The notes beneath the pieces are model-generated. The model worked only from the letters and a program-made list of their open reading frames with translations, did no database searches and was not told where the DNA came from. A stretch of DNA of 22,209 bases from JBOGTC01 sp050692055. GTDB taxonomy: Bacteria; Chloroflexota; Limnocylindria; QHBO01. Numbering within the stretch: position 1 is the stretch's first letter; each line of letters starts with the position of its first letter. Location: positions 1-22,209 of the forward strand of contig JBOGTC010000053.1 of assembly GCA_050692055.1 (NCBI GenBank), written 5' to 3'. This document shows positions 1-6,610 of this stretch, piece by piece. The position numbers and the translations under genes were made by a program.

Positions 1-855
1 GATCTCGGCGATGCGCCCATCGACGACCGTGAATGCACCGAGGAGCGATCGGGCAGGGAACCGGACGATCAGCCCCGCCGCACCGTTGACCATCACCGGC
101 TCGGCCTTGGCGGCCGTCGACCGGAAGAGCATGGCCTGACGCGCGACGTTCTCGGCGCCGACCAGCGGAGGCTGGGAGAAGGCTCGCGGCGCGTTCGGTC
201 CGCCGTCGACCCGCAGGACCACGTCGGGATCCAGCACCCGGAGCAGTCCCTCGAAGTCGCCGTCGCGGGCTGCGGCGAGGAAGGCGTCCACCGCTCGGCG
301 CTGGACCGCGACGTCGGCATCCGGCTCCGGTGCCTCGGCCCGTACGCGCCGGCGTGCGCGGCTCGCCAGCTGCCGCGCCGCGGCCGGCGAGCGCTCCACC
401 ACCGGTGCGATCTCCTCGAACGGCACGCCGAACACGTCGTGCAGCACGAACGAGAGCCGCTCCGCCGGTGTCAGCGACTCGAGCACCACGAGCAGCGCCA
501 GGCCGACCGAGTCGGCCATCACCGCGTCGCGCTCCGGCCCGGCGTCGTTCGCCATGCGGACGATCGGCTCCGGGAGCCAGGAACCGGCGAGCTGTTCGTT
601 GCGGGACTTGCGTCGGCGCAGTGCGTCGAGGCAGATCCGGCCGACCACCACCGTCAGCCAGCCACGCAGGTCATCGGTCCCGCCCGGATCGCTGCGGTCG
701 AGCCGCAGCCAGGCCTCCTGCACGGCGTCGTCGGCCTCGCTGACCGATCCGAGCATGCGGTAGCCAACCGCACGCAGGTGCCCGCGGTGCCGCTCGAACT
801 CCTCGGCCAGCCAGTCGCGTCGCGTCACTTCGCCGTCGGAGTGCGGGGTTGTCAT
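1..855 (-). CDS. ECF41-like (SigJ-type) RNA polymerase sigma factor, partial at left edge
   Basis: A 285-codon open frame reads from ATG at 855 off the left edge with no stop, so the extreme C-terminus is missing. Sigma region 2 lies at about residues 20-85 (GYRMLGSVSEADDAVQEAWL, then RGWLTVVVGRICLDALR). The linker carries WLPEP (93-97), a hallmark of the ECF41 group. Sigma region 4 is at about 125-172 (LTPAERLSFVLHDVFGVPF...). A SnoaL-like domain begins near 185 (AFLAAARDGDFEGLL, LRVDGG). In ECF41 factors this extension replaces a separate anti-sigma factor and modulates activity; none is encoded next to it here. No Shine-Dalgarno precedes the ATG, and an ECF41-type promoter ends 8 bases upstream, so the mRNA may be leaderless. 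Family call confident; ligand or signal unknown. Confidence 0.93.
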   Translation of the reverse strand, partial: MTTPHSDGEVTRRDWLAEEFERHRGHLRAVGYRMLGSVSEADDAVQEAWLRLDRSDPGGTDDLRGWLTVVVGRICLDALRRRKSRNEQLAGSWLPEPIVRMANDAGPERDAVMADSVGLALLVVLESLTPAERLSFVLHDVFGVPFEEIAPVVERSPAAARQLASRARRRVRAEAPEPDADVAVQRRAVDAFLAAARDGDFEGLLRVLDPDVVLRVDGGPNAPRAFSQPPLVGAENVARQAMLFRSTAAKAEPVMVNGAAGLIVRFPARSLLGAFTVVDGRIAEI

Positions 856-863
856 GAGAGGAA

Positions 864-890
864 CACGGATCGGATGCTTGCGGTGTGACA
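864..890 (-). promoter_or_regulatory. Putative ECF41-type promoter of the sigma factor gene (autoregulation)
   Basis: On the minus strand TGTCACA (890-884) is followed after exactly 16 bases by CGTG (867-864). From memory the ECF41 promoter signature is TGTCACA-N16-CGTC, so this matches all but one base. The predicted start falls at or close to the ATG at 855. Assignment is by motif only. Confidence 0.6.
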
Positions 891-912
891 TCGTCGCCGA
901 TCGACCTTCGCC

Positions 913-939
913 GGTCACATTCGGCGGCATCGGTTCGTG
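913..939 (+). promoter_or_regulatory. Putative ECF41-type promoter of the membrane protein/J-protein genes
   Basis: On the plus strand GGTCACA (913-919) is followed after exactly 16 bases by CGTG (936-939). This is the same spacing and -10 element as the divergent sigma-gene promoter. The implied start near 945-948 leaves a short leader containing the Shine-Dalgarno at 966-970. It therefore favours the ATG at 979 over the earlier GTG at 937. Confidence 0.55.
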
Positions 940-978
940 CTCAGTGTGACAACGAACCAACGACCGGAGGTCGACACC

Positions 979-1359
979 ATGCAAATGAACACGACGCCGA
1001 GGATCCTCCTGACCGGGGTGATCCTCGAGCTCACCCTCGCCACGGCGATGATCCATCTCACCCTGGGCGGCACGCTGTTCCTGATCAACGCCGCGGGCTA
1101 TCTCGCGCTCGGCGCCGCGTACCTCATCGGGGCTGCCATGCCGATGCCGGCCGTCCGCCGGTTCAGCTGGTTGCCGCGGGTGGGGCTGGCGGCGTTCGCA
1201 TCGGTCACGATCGTCGCCTACCTCGCGATCGGTCCCTCCTTCACGCTCGGCTGGGTGACGAAGGGCATCGAGGTCGCGATCGTCCTGCTGGTGATCGCCG
1301 ACCTGCTCATCGGGGCCGATGCGAGCCGCGCCTCTCGGCGACCGCCGAGGAGCGCCTGA
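979..1359 (+). CDS. Small four-helix membrane protein, unknown function
   Basis: A 126-residue protein starting at ATG 979, which has a good Shine-Dalgarno (ggagg, 966-970) 8 bases upstream. An in-frame GTG at 937 lies upstream of the predicted transcription start and is disfavoured. It has four hydrophobic segments, roughly residues 8-28 (ILLTGVILELTLATAMI), 31-52, 62-82 (VGLAAFASVTIVAYLAI) and 90-110 (EVAIVLLVIADLLIG). The loops are short and the tail is Arg-rich, so the C-terminus is probably cytoplasmic. I recognise no catalytic motif and do not assign a family. It is followed after one base by a J-domain gene. It faces the ECF41 sigma gene across back-to-back ECF41-like promoters, which suggests membership of that regulon. 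Confidence 0.75.
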   Translation: MQMNTTPRILLTGVILELTLATAMIHLTLGGTLFLINAAGYLALGAAYLIGAAMPMPAVRRFSWLPRVGLAAFASVTIVAYLAIGPSFTLGWVTKGIEVAIVLLVIADLLIGADASRASRRPPRSA

Positions 1360-1360
1360 G

Positions 1361-1843
1361 ATGGCAGCCACCACGTTGGATCCGTACGCCACGCTGGGCA
1401 TCCCGGTGAGCGCGAGCCACGACCAGGCGGCCCGAGCTCACCGGCGCCTGGCAAAGCAGTTCCATCCCGACGTCAACCCCGGACCTGCGGCCGCCGAGCG
1501 GATGCGGCGCATCAACGAGGCGTGGCGGATCCTGTCGAACCCAGCCCGGCGCTCGCGGTATGACGCCGAACGCCGTACAGCGCCCTGGCCGGGGCCCGGC
1601 TACCGCACCGGATCCAGCGCCGCCTCGTGGGCCGGCTCCGGCTACGGCCCGCGGACGAGCACCGCGACGTGGACGACCTGGCCGGAATCGCGCGGCTCCG
1701 CGACGCCCCGCACCCGCCGCCCAGCGCGCCCGGACCCCGTCGAGCCCTCGTTCGGTGATCGGCCCGCGGTGTTCGTCGCCGTCTGGGTGGTCCTGACGCT
1801 GCTGTTCTTCATCGGGACCTGGCTCGGCACCCTTACCCCGTGA
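1361..1843 (+). CDS. J-domain (DnaJ-like) protein with C-terminal membrane anchor
   Basis: A 160-residue protein. The N-terminal J domain occupies about residues 5-70: DPYATLGIPVSASHDQ (helix I), RRLAKQFHPDVNPG with the HPD tripeptide that stimulates Hsp70 ATPase, then INEAWRILSNPARRSRYD. A Gly/Ser/Thr/Pro/Arg-rich linker follows. One transmembrane helix ends the protein (VFVAVWVVLTLLFFIGTWLG), so the J domain should be tethered to the membrane. There are no Gly/Phe or zinc-finger domains, so this is a class C J protein. The start at ATG 1361 sits one base after the upstream stop with GAGGAG about 9 bases before it, which indicates co-transcription and probable coupling with the four-helix membrane protein. 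It may recruit DnaK to membrane clients; that role is inference. Confidence 0.9.
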   Translation: MAATTLDPYATLGIPVSASHDQAARAHRRLAKQFHPDVNPGPAAAERMRRINEAWRILSNPARRSRYDAERRTAPWPGPGYRTGSSAASWAGSGYGPRTSTATWTTWPESRGSATPRTRRPARPDPVEPSFGDRPAVFVAVWVVLTLLFFIGTWLGTLTP

Positions 1844-1896
1844 CGCACTTCGCTGAGGTTGGACTCCGGGGTACCTTGTATGCGGGGAGGTTGAGC

Positions 1897-2568
1897 ATGA
1901 GCGAGCAAGGCTGGCAGGAGTTCCTCGCCGCGGAGGGTCTCGACGACTGGGTGGTGCTGCACGGCGGAGCGACGGCGGTGTTCCGCGTCCGATCGGTCCG
2001 CGAGGCGGCGCAGCTGGCCGAGGCGATCGCAGGGGTGCCGGGTCTCGACGGCTCGGGGGTGCTGCTGACGATCGCGGATGCCCGACTCACCGTTCGGCTG
2101 AGCCGCGATCTCTGGCAGCTCGAGACGCGGCACATCGAGCTGGCGCGGGCCATCTCGGCGGTGGCGCAGGCTCAGGGCGCGGTCGCCGACCGCACATCGG
2201 TCCAGGAGGTGCAGGTCGCGGTCGCCGCGAAGCCCGACGTGGTGGACGTCGACTTCTGGCGCGCCGTGCTCGGTTATGCGCCGATGGCCGACGACAACGC
2301 CGTCGATCCGCTCGGCCACGGGTCGACGATCTGGATGCAGGAGCTCGACGAGACCAAGCCGTTGCGGCACGCGATGCACATCGACGTGTCGGTCGCGCGC
2401 GAGCAAATCGAGGCGCACCTCGCGGCGGCGGTGGCCGCAGGGGGCCGCGTCGTTGACGACTCGGAGGCCCCGGGGCATTGGACGCTCGCCGACAGCGCCG
2501 GCAACCGCGTGTGCATCGCCGCGTGGCCCGACGGGTCCACGCAACCGCCTCCCGATGAGCCGCGATGA
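1897..2568 (+). CDS. PCD-like / VOC (glyoxalase-fold) two-domain protein
   Basis: A 223-residue protein starting at ATG 1897, with a strong Shine-Dalgarno (ggggagg, 1884-1890) 6 bases upstream. Residues about 3-95 resemble the 4a-carbinolamine dehydratase fold, best seen in LTVRLSRDLWQL and the helix IELARAISAVAQAQG. The catalytic His-His-Pro region of true dehydratases appears replaced (around GVPGLDGS, 46-53), so this half is probably not an active dehydratase. Residues about 107-212 are a VOC half-domain (VDVDFWRAVLGYAP, MHIDVSVAREQIEAHLAAAVAAGG, TLADSAGNRVCIAAW). Metal-site candidates are H161 and E190/H194. The fused architecture is recurrent among VOC family proteins of high-GC bacteria. 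Substrate unknown. Confidence 0.82.
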   Translation: MSEQGWQEFLAAEGLDDWVVLHGGATAVFRVRSVREAAQLAEAIAGVPGLDGSGVLLTIADARLTVRLSRDLWQLETRHIELARAISAVAQAQGAVADRTSVQEVQVAVAAKPDVVDVDFWRAVLGYAPMADDNAVDPLGHGSTIWMQELDETKPLRHAMHIDVSVAREQIEAHLAAAVAAGGRVVDDSEAPGHWTLADSAGNRVCIAAWPDGSTQPPPDEPR

Positions 2569-2615
2569 GTTCGGGATCGTCCGCCGGTCTCATCGGTAGA
2601 AGCAGAGGAGACGAC

Positions 2616-3176
2616 ATGGGCATCGTGGCGATCGACATGAGCATGTCGTTGGACGGGTACATCGCCGCACCCAACGACATCCCTGGCCAGGGGCTGGGTG
2701 AGGACGGGATGCGGCTTCACAACTGGGGGTTCGACAACCCGGGGTATTCGAGCGGGTGTTCGACAACCTGATCGAAGATACGGGCGCGGTGATCATGGGT
2801 CGCCGGACGTACGACAACTCCATCCCGGAGTGGGGCGGGGCGGCCCAATCGGCGACGTCCCGTGCTTCGTGATCACCCACAACCCGCCTTCGAGTGCTGC
2901 CCCGATCTTCACGTTCGTCACCGATGGGATCGAGAGTGCGCTCGCTAAAGCCCGCGAAGCCGCCGGCGAGAGGCGGATCGGGCTGGTGGGTGCCGATGTC
3001 CCCCGGCAGTTCCTCGCCGCCGGGCTCGTAGACGAGATCAGGATCCACCTGGTCGACGCGCTGCTCGGCGGGGCCACCGGATGTTCGACGAGCCCCCGCA
3101 GCGAATCGAGCTGAAGCAGACCGGGCTCAGCGAGGACGGGGGCGTCGCGCACGTCGTGTACCGCGTCGTCCGGTAG
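2616..3176 (+). pseudogene. RibD-C 'dihydrofolate reductase-like' gene broken by three frameshifts
   Basis: Homology to the RibD C-terminal (DHFR-like) family runs across all three frames. Frame 1 from ATG 2616 gives MGIVAIDMSMSLDGYIAAPN and continues to about 2743. A second frame gives FERVFDNLIEDTGAVIMGRR from about 2744. A third gives GDVPCFVITHNPPSSAAPIF and VDEIRIHLVDALLGG from about 2840. Frame 1 returns at 3081 (MFDEPPQRIELKQTGLSEDG) and ends at TAG 3174-3176. Each junction is a one-base loss, at or beside G-runs (2741-2744, 2832-2840) and near 3078-3080. The three losses sum to one codon, so the frame is restored. AGAGGAG precedes the ATG. The protein is otherwise well preserved, so homopolymer consensus errors are as likely as real decay. 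Intact members are NADPH-dependent reductase-like proteins of unknown substrate. Confidence 0.85.
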
Positions 3177-3191
3177 CTTGGCACCGTGCCG

Positions 3192-3605
3192 TCAGCCGGG
3201 CTCGCCCCGTCCGGAGGGTCGCATCGCCGCCAGGGCGGCCGCCTCGCGCGTGTAGCGCACCAGCGCCTCGGTCGGGACCGGGTCACCCGGCTCATAGGTG
3301 ACGAACCGGACCTTCCGCAAGTTGAGGTGCGCGCCTTGCAGCAGGTCGTCGGGATCCGCCATCCAGGCGCCATACTCGAACCCGAGATGCACGTGCTCGG
3401 GCTCGGGGGCGACGAACGTGAAGTAGCGCGTCCGACGGCCGGCCGGTACGTCGTAGCCGATCAGCCGCCAGCCCGTTCTGACGCGCTCGATCGCCTCGGG
3501 CACCGCTTCGTGGACCACGCTGCGCAGGCGCTCGGCGATGTCACGAATCTCCGGGGGATAGCCGGACAGGAAGAGCTCCGGCGGAATCGGTTCCGGCGCC
3601 TCCAT
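3192..3605 (-). CDS. DUF1801 (YdhG-like) domain protein
   Basis: A 137-residue protein with the DUF1801 fold throughout: PPEIRDIAERLRSVVHEAVP, AIERVRTGWRLIGYDVP, YFTFVAPEPEHVHLGFEYGA and the C-terminal LNLRKVRFVTYEP with a following helix. Small proteins of this type adopt an iron-chaperone-like (frataxin-like) fold, but their role is not established. It lies 43 bases after the HTH_42 gene on the same strand, so it is probably the last gene of the alcohol dehydrogenase - HTH_42 - DUF1801 transcription unit. It converges on the broken reductase gene with a 15-base gap. No clear Shine-Dalgarno precedes ATG 3605. Confidence 0.85.
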   Translation of the reverse strand: MEAPEPIPPELFLSGYPPEIRDIAERLRSVVHEAVPEAIERVRTGWRLIGYDVPAGRRTRYFTFVAPEPEHVHLGFEYGAWMADPDDLLQGAHLNLRKVRFVTYEPGDPVPTEALVRYTREAAALAAMRPSGRGEPG

Positions 3606-3648
3606 GCGCAGGATCGTACAGGACCGATGCGGCCGCGCCGGCCGAGCT

Positions 3649-4689
3649 TCACTCGCTCCAGCGCACCACGATCGGGCCGCTCAGCCCCGGCAGTGGCAAT
3701 GAGGCCGCCTCCGCCTCGATGGCCTCGCGCTCTCTGCGCGACAGTCGACGCCATGCGTCGATGCTGACGAGGGCTTGCGCCCGTCGCCACGTCCCGACGA
3801 TCTCCCCATCCACGAGGACGGCGCCGGGCCAGACGCGCGGAGTCCATAGCAGGCGACGCCGATTGGCCTCGGGTACGAGGAGCTCGCGGTCGGCTCCCTG
3901 GAGGAGAAAGAACGTGTCGCCGCTGGGGAGGAGCCGGGCCGCGCACGGCGGTCCGGCCGGCGCACGGAACGACGGCTCGTCCTTGCCCAGGATCCACCCG
4001 TCACCGACGGGCGTCCGCACCGGCACCAGCTCGGAGGCGAGCGCATCCATCGCGGCGCCTCCCTCGGGTCGCTGGATGCCGGCCCACTGAGCGAAGCTAT
4101 CGGCCGTCATCGGTCCGAAGACGTGCAGGTAGCGCCGAGCCAGCTCGAGGCGAGCTTCGTGCGGGTCGACGTCGGGTGCCGGCACGGTTCGGACGGTGGA
4201 TTGGCGCGCGCCGTCCCACCGGATCAGCACGGTGCCCGTCGGTGCGGCGTACCGCAGCAGGTTCGGATGGACGCCGAGTCCGCGCCCCGCCTCACCGTCG
4301 GCCATCTCCCTGCCGTCCAGGAACGCGTGCAGGCGCGTTGCGAGCTCCTCGGCGCGCCGCCGACGCCCAACGTTCTCCGGCAGCCGCCCGAGCGTGAACG
4401 GCGCCACGTCGCGTGCTGCGACGGCGTAGGCACTGAAGCGCGGACCCCAGACCTGGACGAGCGAAGGGTCCTCGAGGATGGTGGGGGTCGTGCCCTCCAC
4501 GCGGGCGTGAATCGAGAGAATGGCTGCGCGGGGCATGCTGTCCTGCAGGCCGGCCCACGCAGCGTGTCGGACCGATGTCGCACCCGGCGGCAGACGCTCG
4601 TCGAGCGCCTGGACGCTCCGTCGGAACGCGAGGACCTGTGTTCGCGTCAGGTCGAGCGGCGCGCTGCTCTGCCGCCAGTCGGCGGTCAC
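3649..4689 (-). CDS. HTH_42 winged-helix DNA-binding protein (AlkZ superfamily, atypical catalytic motif)
   Basis: A 346-residue protein with the full length of the HTH_42 superfamily, which includes the DNA glycosylases AlkZ and YcaQ. Recognisable parts are LTRTQVLAFRRSVQAL near the N-terminus, HAAWAGLQDSMPRAAILSIH (about 43-61), the winged-helix/middle section LARRYLHVFGPMTADSFAQW, and the beta-barrel end LLWTPRVWPGAVLVDGEIVG. In AlkZ the equivalent loop reads Q-x-Q and in YcaQ Q-x-D. Here it reads Q49-D50-S51, so the second catalytic residue appears to be lost and glycosylase activity is doubtful. The start is GTG 4689, five bases after the alcohol dehydrogenase stop, implying co-transcription. 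Function unknown. Confidence 0.85.
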   Translation of the reverse strand: MTADWRQSSAPLDLTRTQVLAFRRSVQALDERLPPGATSVRHAAWAGLQDSMPRAAILSIHARVEGTTPTILEDPSLVQVWGPRFSAYAVAARDVAPFTLGRLPENVGRRRRAEELATRLHAFLDGREMADGEAGRGLGVHPNLLRYAAPTGTVLIRWDGARQSTVRTVPAPDVDPHEARLELARRYLHVFGPMTADSFAQWAGIQRPEGGAAMDALASELVPVRTPVGDGWILGKDEPSFRAPAGPPCAARLLPSGDTFFLLQGADRELLVPEANRRRLLWTPRVWPGAVLVDGEIVGTWRRAQALVSIDAWRRLSRREREAIEAEAASLPLPGLSGPIVVRWSE

Positions 4690-4694
4690 CGGCG

Positions 4695-5684
4695 CTAGGG
4701 CTCGCCCATCGTGATGACGACCTTGCCTCGCGCGCGGCCCTCGCCCACGTGGCGGAGGGCGTCGACGACCTGGCTCAACGGGTAGCGCCGATCGATGACC
4801 GGCCTGACCTTCCCGGCCGCGATCAGCTCCTTGAGGGTTTCGACGTCCGGACGATGCATCGGCTTCCACCAGATCAAGAGGCCGCTCCACCGGTCGCTGA
4901 ACCGCGAGATCAGGGGTCCCACCACCAAGCCGGAGAAGATCGCGCCCGTCTCGCCGCCGAGGGTGACGTACACGCCGTTCGGCCGGAGCGCGCGCCGGAC
5001 GCTGCCGACCCCGTGATGCGTATCGGTGTCGACGATCCAGTCGTACCGCTCGCCGCTCTTCGTGTAGTCGACCTTCGTGTAGTCGAGGACGTGATCGGCG
5101 CCGAGCGAGCGCACCAGGTCGAGCTTGTCGGTGCTGGCGACGCCCGTCACCTCCGCGCCCATCGCCTTCGCGATCTGGACTGCGAAGGGACCGACGTTGC
5201 CCGACGCCCCGTCGATCAGGACCTTGTCGCCCGGCTTGATCGTCCGGCCGTTGCGGCGTCGGAGGCCCTGCAACGCGAGGATCGCCGAGTGCGGGAGCGT
5301 GGCGGCTTCCTCGAACGTCATGCCGGACGGCATCGGCTGGAAGGCCCGCTCCGGCGCGCACACGTATTCGGCGAAGCTGCCCTGCCCGCCAATGAACATG
5401 TCGCCGAACACCTCGTCGCCCGGCTTCAGCTGCGTGACACCTGGTCCGACGGACTCGACCACGCCGGCCGCGTCCACGCCGACGCTGTGGTTCCTGGGAG
5501 CGCGGAGGCCCATGAAGAGGCGGACGAAGCTGGGCCGTGGCTTCAGGCCGTCCAGATCTGCCCGGTTGACAGATGCAGCCCGGATTCGAACCAGCACCTG
5601 CCCGTCGGACGGCGTCGGCCGCTCGACCTCCCGGAGCTCCACGACATCGGGCGGACCGTATCGGTCCCGAAGAGCTGCTTTCAC
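4695..5684 (-). CDS. NAD(P)-dependent alcohol dehydrogenase / quinone reductase, MDR family
   Basis: A 329-residue zinc-independent medium-chain dehydrogenase/reductase. The N-terminal GroES-like domain begins AALRDRYGPPDVVELREVER and continues through VNRADLDGLKPRP, GVDAAGVVESVGPGV and LKPGDEVFGD. The nucleotide-binding Rossmann motif is GASGNVG (159-165) followed by AVQIAKAMGAEVTGVAS. The C-terminal part has VRPVIDRRYPLSQVVDALRH and GKVVITMGEP. The structural zinc cysteines of classical ADHs are absent. The start is GTG 5684, which gives the usual family N-terminus; the frame is open further upstream but unrelated. It is the first gene of a minus-strand unit with the HTH_42 and DUF1801 genes. 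It is divergent from the ArsR gene, whose operator lies 62 bases upstream and could also control it. Confidence 0.92.
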   Translation of the reverse strand: MKAALRDRYGPPDVVELREVERPTPSDGQVLVRIRAASVNRADLDGLKPRPSFVRLFMGLRAPRNHSVGVDAAGVVESVGPGVTQLKPGDEVFGDMFIGGQGSFAEYVCAPERAFQPMPSGMTFEEAATLPHSAILALQGLRRRNGRTIKPGDKVLIDGASGNVGPFAVQIAKAMGAEVTGVASTDKLDLVRSLGADHVLDYTKVDYTKSGERYDWIVDTDTHHGVGSVRRALRPNGVYVTLGGETGAIFSGLVVGPLISRFSDRWSGLLIWWKPMHRPDVETLKELIAAGKVRPVIDRRYPLSQVVDALRHVGEGRARGKVVITMGEP

Positions 5685-5733
5685 GCGGTCGCCAGCTGAG
5701 TGTGCCAGCCGATGGTAGCAAGAGCGAATGGAC

Positions 5734-5769
5734 TTGACCTGACGCTCGTACAACCGTATGGTTGTACGA
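5734..5769 (+). promoter_or_regulatory. Leaderless promoter of the ArsR operon with palindromic operator
   Basis: TTGACC (5734-5739) and TATGGT (5757-5762) are separated by exactly 17 bases. A start 6-7 bases after the -10 falls on the A of ATG 5769, and no Shine-Dalgarno is present. A perfect inverted repeat with 10-base arms, TCGTACAACC (5746-5755) and GGTTGTACGA (5760-5769), has a GTAT centre. It covers the -10 element and the start. Binding here would block transcription; ArsR autoregulation is inferred. Confidence 0.75.
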
Positions 5770-6107
5770 TGCAGATCGCCCTTCCCGACTTCGACCGCCT
5801 GTTCGGCGCGCTGGCAGGCGCGACGCGGCGCGACATCGTGCGTCGGGCGATCGCCGGCGACGAGGGCGTTGCCGAGCTTGCGGACCACTACCCCATGAGC
5901 TTCGCGGCCGTGCAAAAGCACGTCGCGGTGCTCGAGCGGGCCGGCCTGGTCACCAAGGAGCGCATCGGGCGACGCAAGGTCGTCCGCACCAATCTCGAGG
6001 GGCTGCGCGTGGCATGGCGCCTGCTCGACCAGTACGAGGAGCTGTGGCGCGGACGGATCGACCGCATGACCGAGCTCGTCACCGAGACCAAGGAGACAGA
6101 CCGATGA
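5769..6107 (+). CDS. ArsR-family (SdpR-like) winged-helix repressor
   Basis: A 112-residue regulator of the ArsR subgroup that pairs with AHSA1/SRPBCC genes. Helices and wing are recognisable: FGALAGATRRDIVRRAIAGD (about 12-31), GVAELADHYPMSFAAVQKHV (33-52, recognition helix at the end), then LERAGLVTKERIGRRKVVRT (wing, about 55-74). A C-terminal helix LLDQYEELWRGRIDRM is the likely dimer interface. There is no CxC metal site, so it is not a classical metal sensor. The start is ATG 5769 because it coincides with the predicted transcription start; the frame is open upstream but not conserved in type. It overlaps the next gene by ATGA, so the two should be translationally coupled. It is likely to repress its own operon through the palindrome at its start. 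Confidence 0.92.
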   Translation: MQIALPDFDRLFGALAGATRRDIVRRAIAGDEGVAELADHYPMSFAAVQKHVAVLERAGLVTKERIGRRKVVRTNLEGLRVAWRLLDQYEELWRGRIDRMTELVTETKETDR

Positions 6108-6610
6108 CCATCACCGCCGTCCGCAAGGACACCGATGCCCTCACCATGACCGTCGATGCCGAGTTCGACGCCTCGCCGGAGCGGGTGTGGCAGCTCTGGG
6201 CCGATCCGCGCCAGCTCGAGCGCTGGTGGGGGCCGCCGGCCTACCCCGCCACCTTCACGAAGCATGACCTGGCGCCCGGCAGCCGCGTCGAGTATCACAT
6301 GACCGGCCCGGAGGGCGACCAGCCCCGCGGCTTCTGGGACGTCCTCGAGGTTGAGCCGCCGCATTGGCTCGTCTACCGCGACGGCTTCGCCAACGACGAT
6401 GGCACGCCGAACGACGCCCTGCCGCGCAACGAGGGCCGCGTGACGATCGAGGCGGTCGGCGACGGACGGACGCGCATGTCGATCGCCAGCGTCTTCCCGA
6501 GCGCCGAGGCGATGGAGCAGGTCCTCGCCATGGGCATGGAGGAGGGCCTGACGCAGGCGGTCGCCCAGATCGACGCGATCCTCGCGGAGGAGAAGGTCGC
6601 GCAGGCGTGA
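6104..6610 (+). CDS. SRPBCC / AHSA1-family protein
   Basis: A 168-residue START-like (Bet v1 fold) protein. Typical AHSA1 landmarks are present: FDASPERVWQLWADPRQLER, WWGPPAYPATFTKHDLAPGS, GFWDVLEVEPPHWLVYRDGF, a beta strand with GRTRMSIASVFPS, and the long C-terminal helix AMGMEEGLTQAVAQIDAILA. This fold holds a hydrophobic ligand in a deep cavity; the ligand here is unknown. It is the standard partner of ArsR/SdpR-like repressors. It starts at ATG 6104 inside the ArsR stop (ATGA overlap) and ends with a GTGA overlap to the next gene, so the three genes form one tightly coupled operon. Confidence 0.92.
   Translation: MTITAVRKDTDALTMTVDAEFDASPERVWQLWADPRQLERWWGPPAYPATFTKHDLAPGSRVEYHMTGPEGDQPRGFWDVLEVEPPHWLVYRDGFANDDGTPNDALPRNEGRVTIEAVGDGRTRMSIASVFPSAEAMEQVLAMGMEEGLTQAVAQIDAILAEEKVAQA

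Noticed and set aside
1642..2544. A 300-codon minus-strand open frame opposite the J-protein and VOC genes
   Set aside because: Antisense shadow of well-supported genes; His/Arg-rich without motifs.
4575..5699. A 374-codon plus-strand open frame opposite the alcohol dehydrogenase
   Set aside because: Antisense shadow; composition is biased to Arg, Ala, Asp and Val and no domain is recognisable.
3649..5721. A 690-codon minus-strand open frame spanning the HTH_42 and alcohol dehydrogenase genes
   Set aside because: Only the last 346 codons are the HTH_42 protein. The upstream part is an out-of-frame shadow of the dehydrogenase, which has clear MDR motifs in its own frame.
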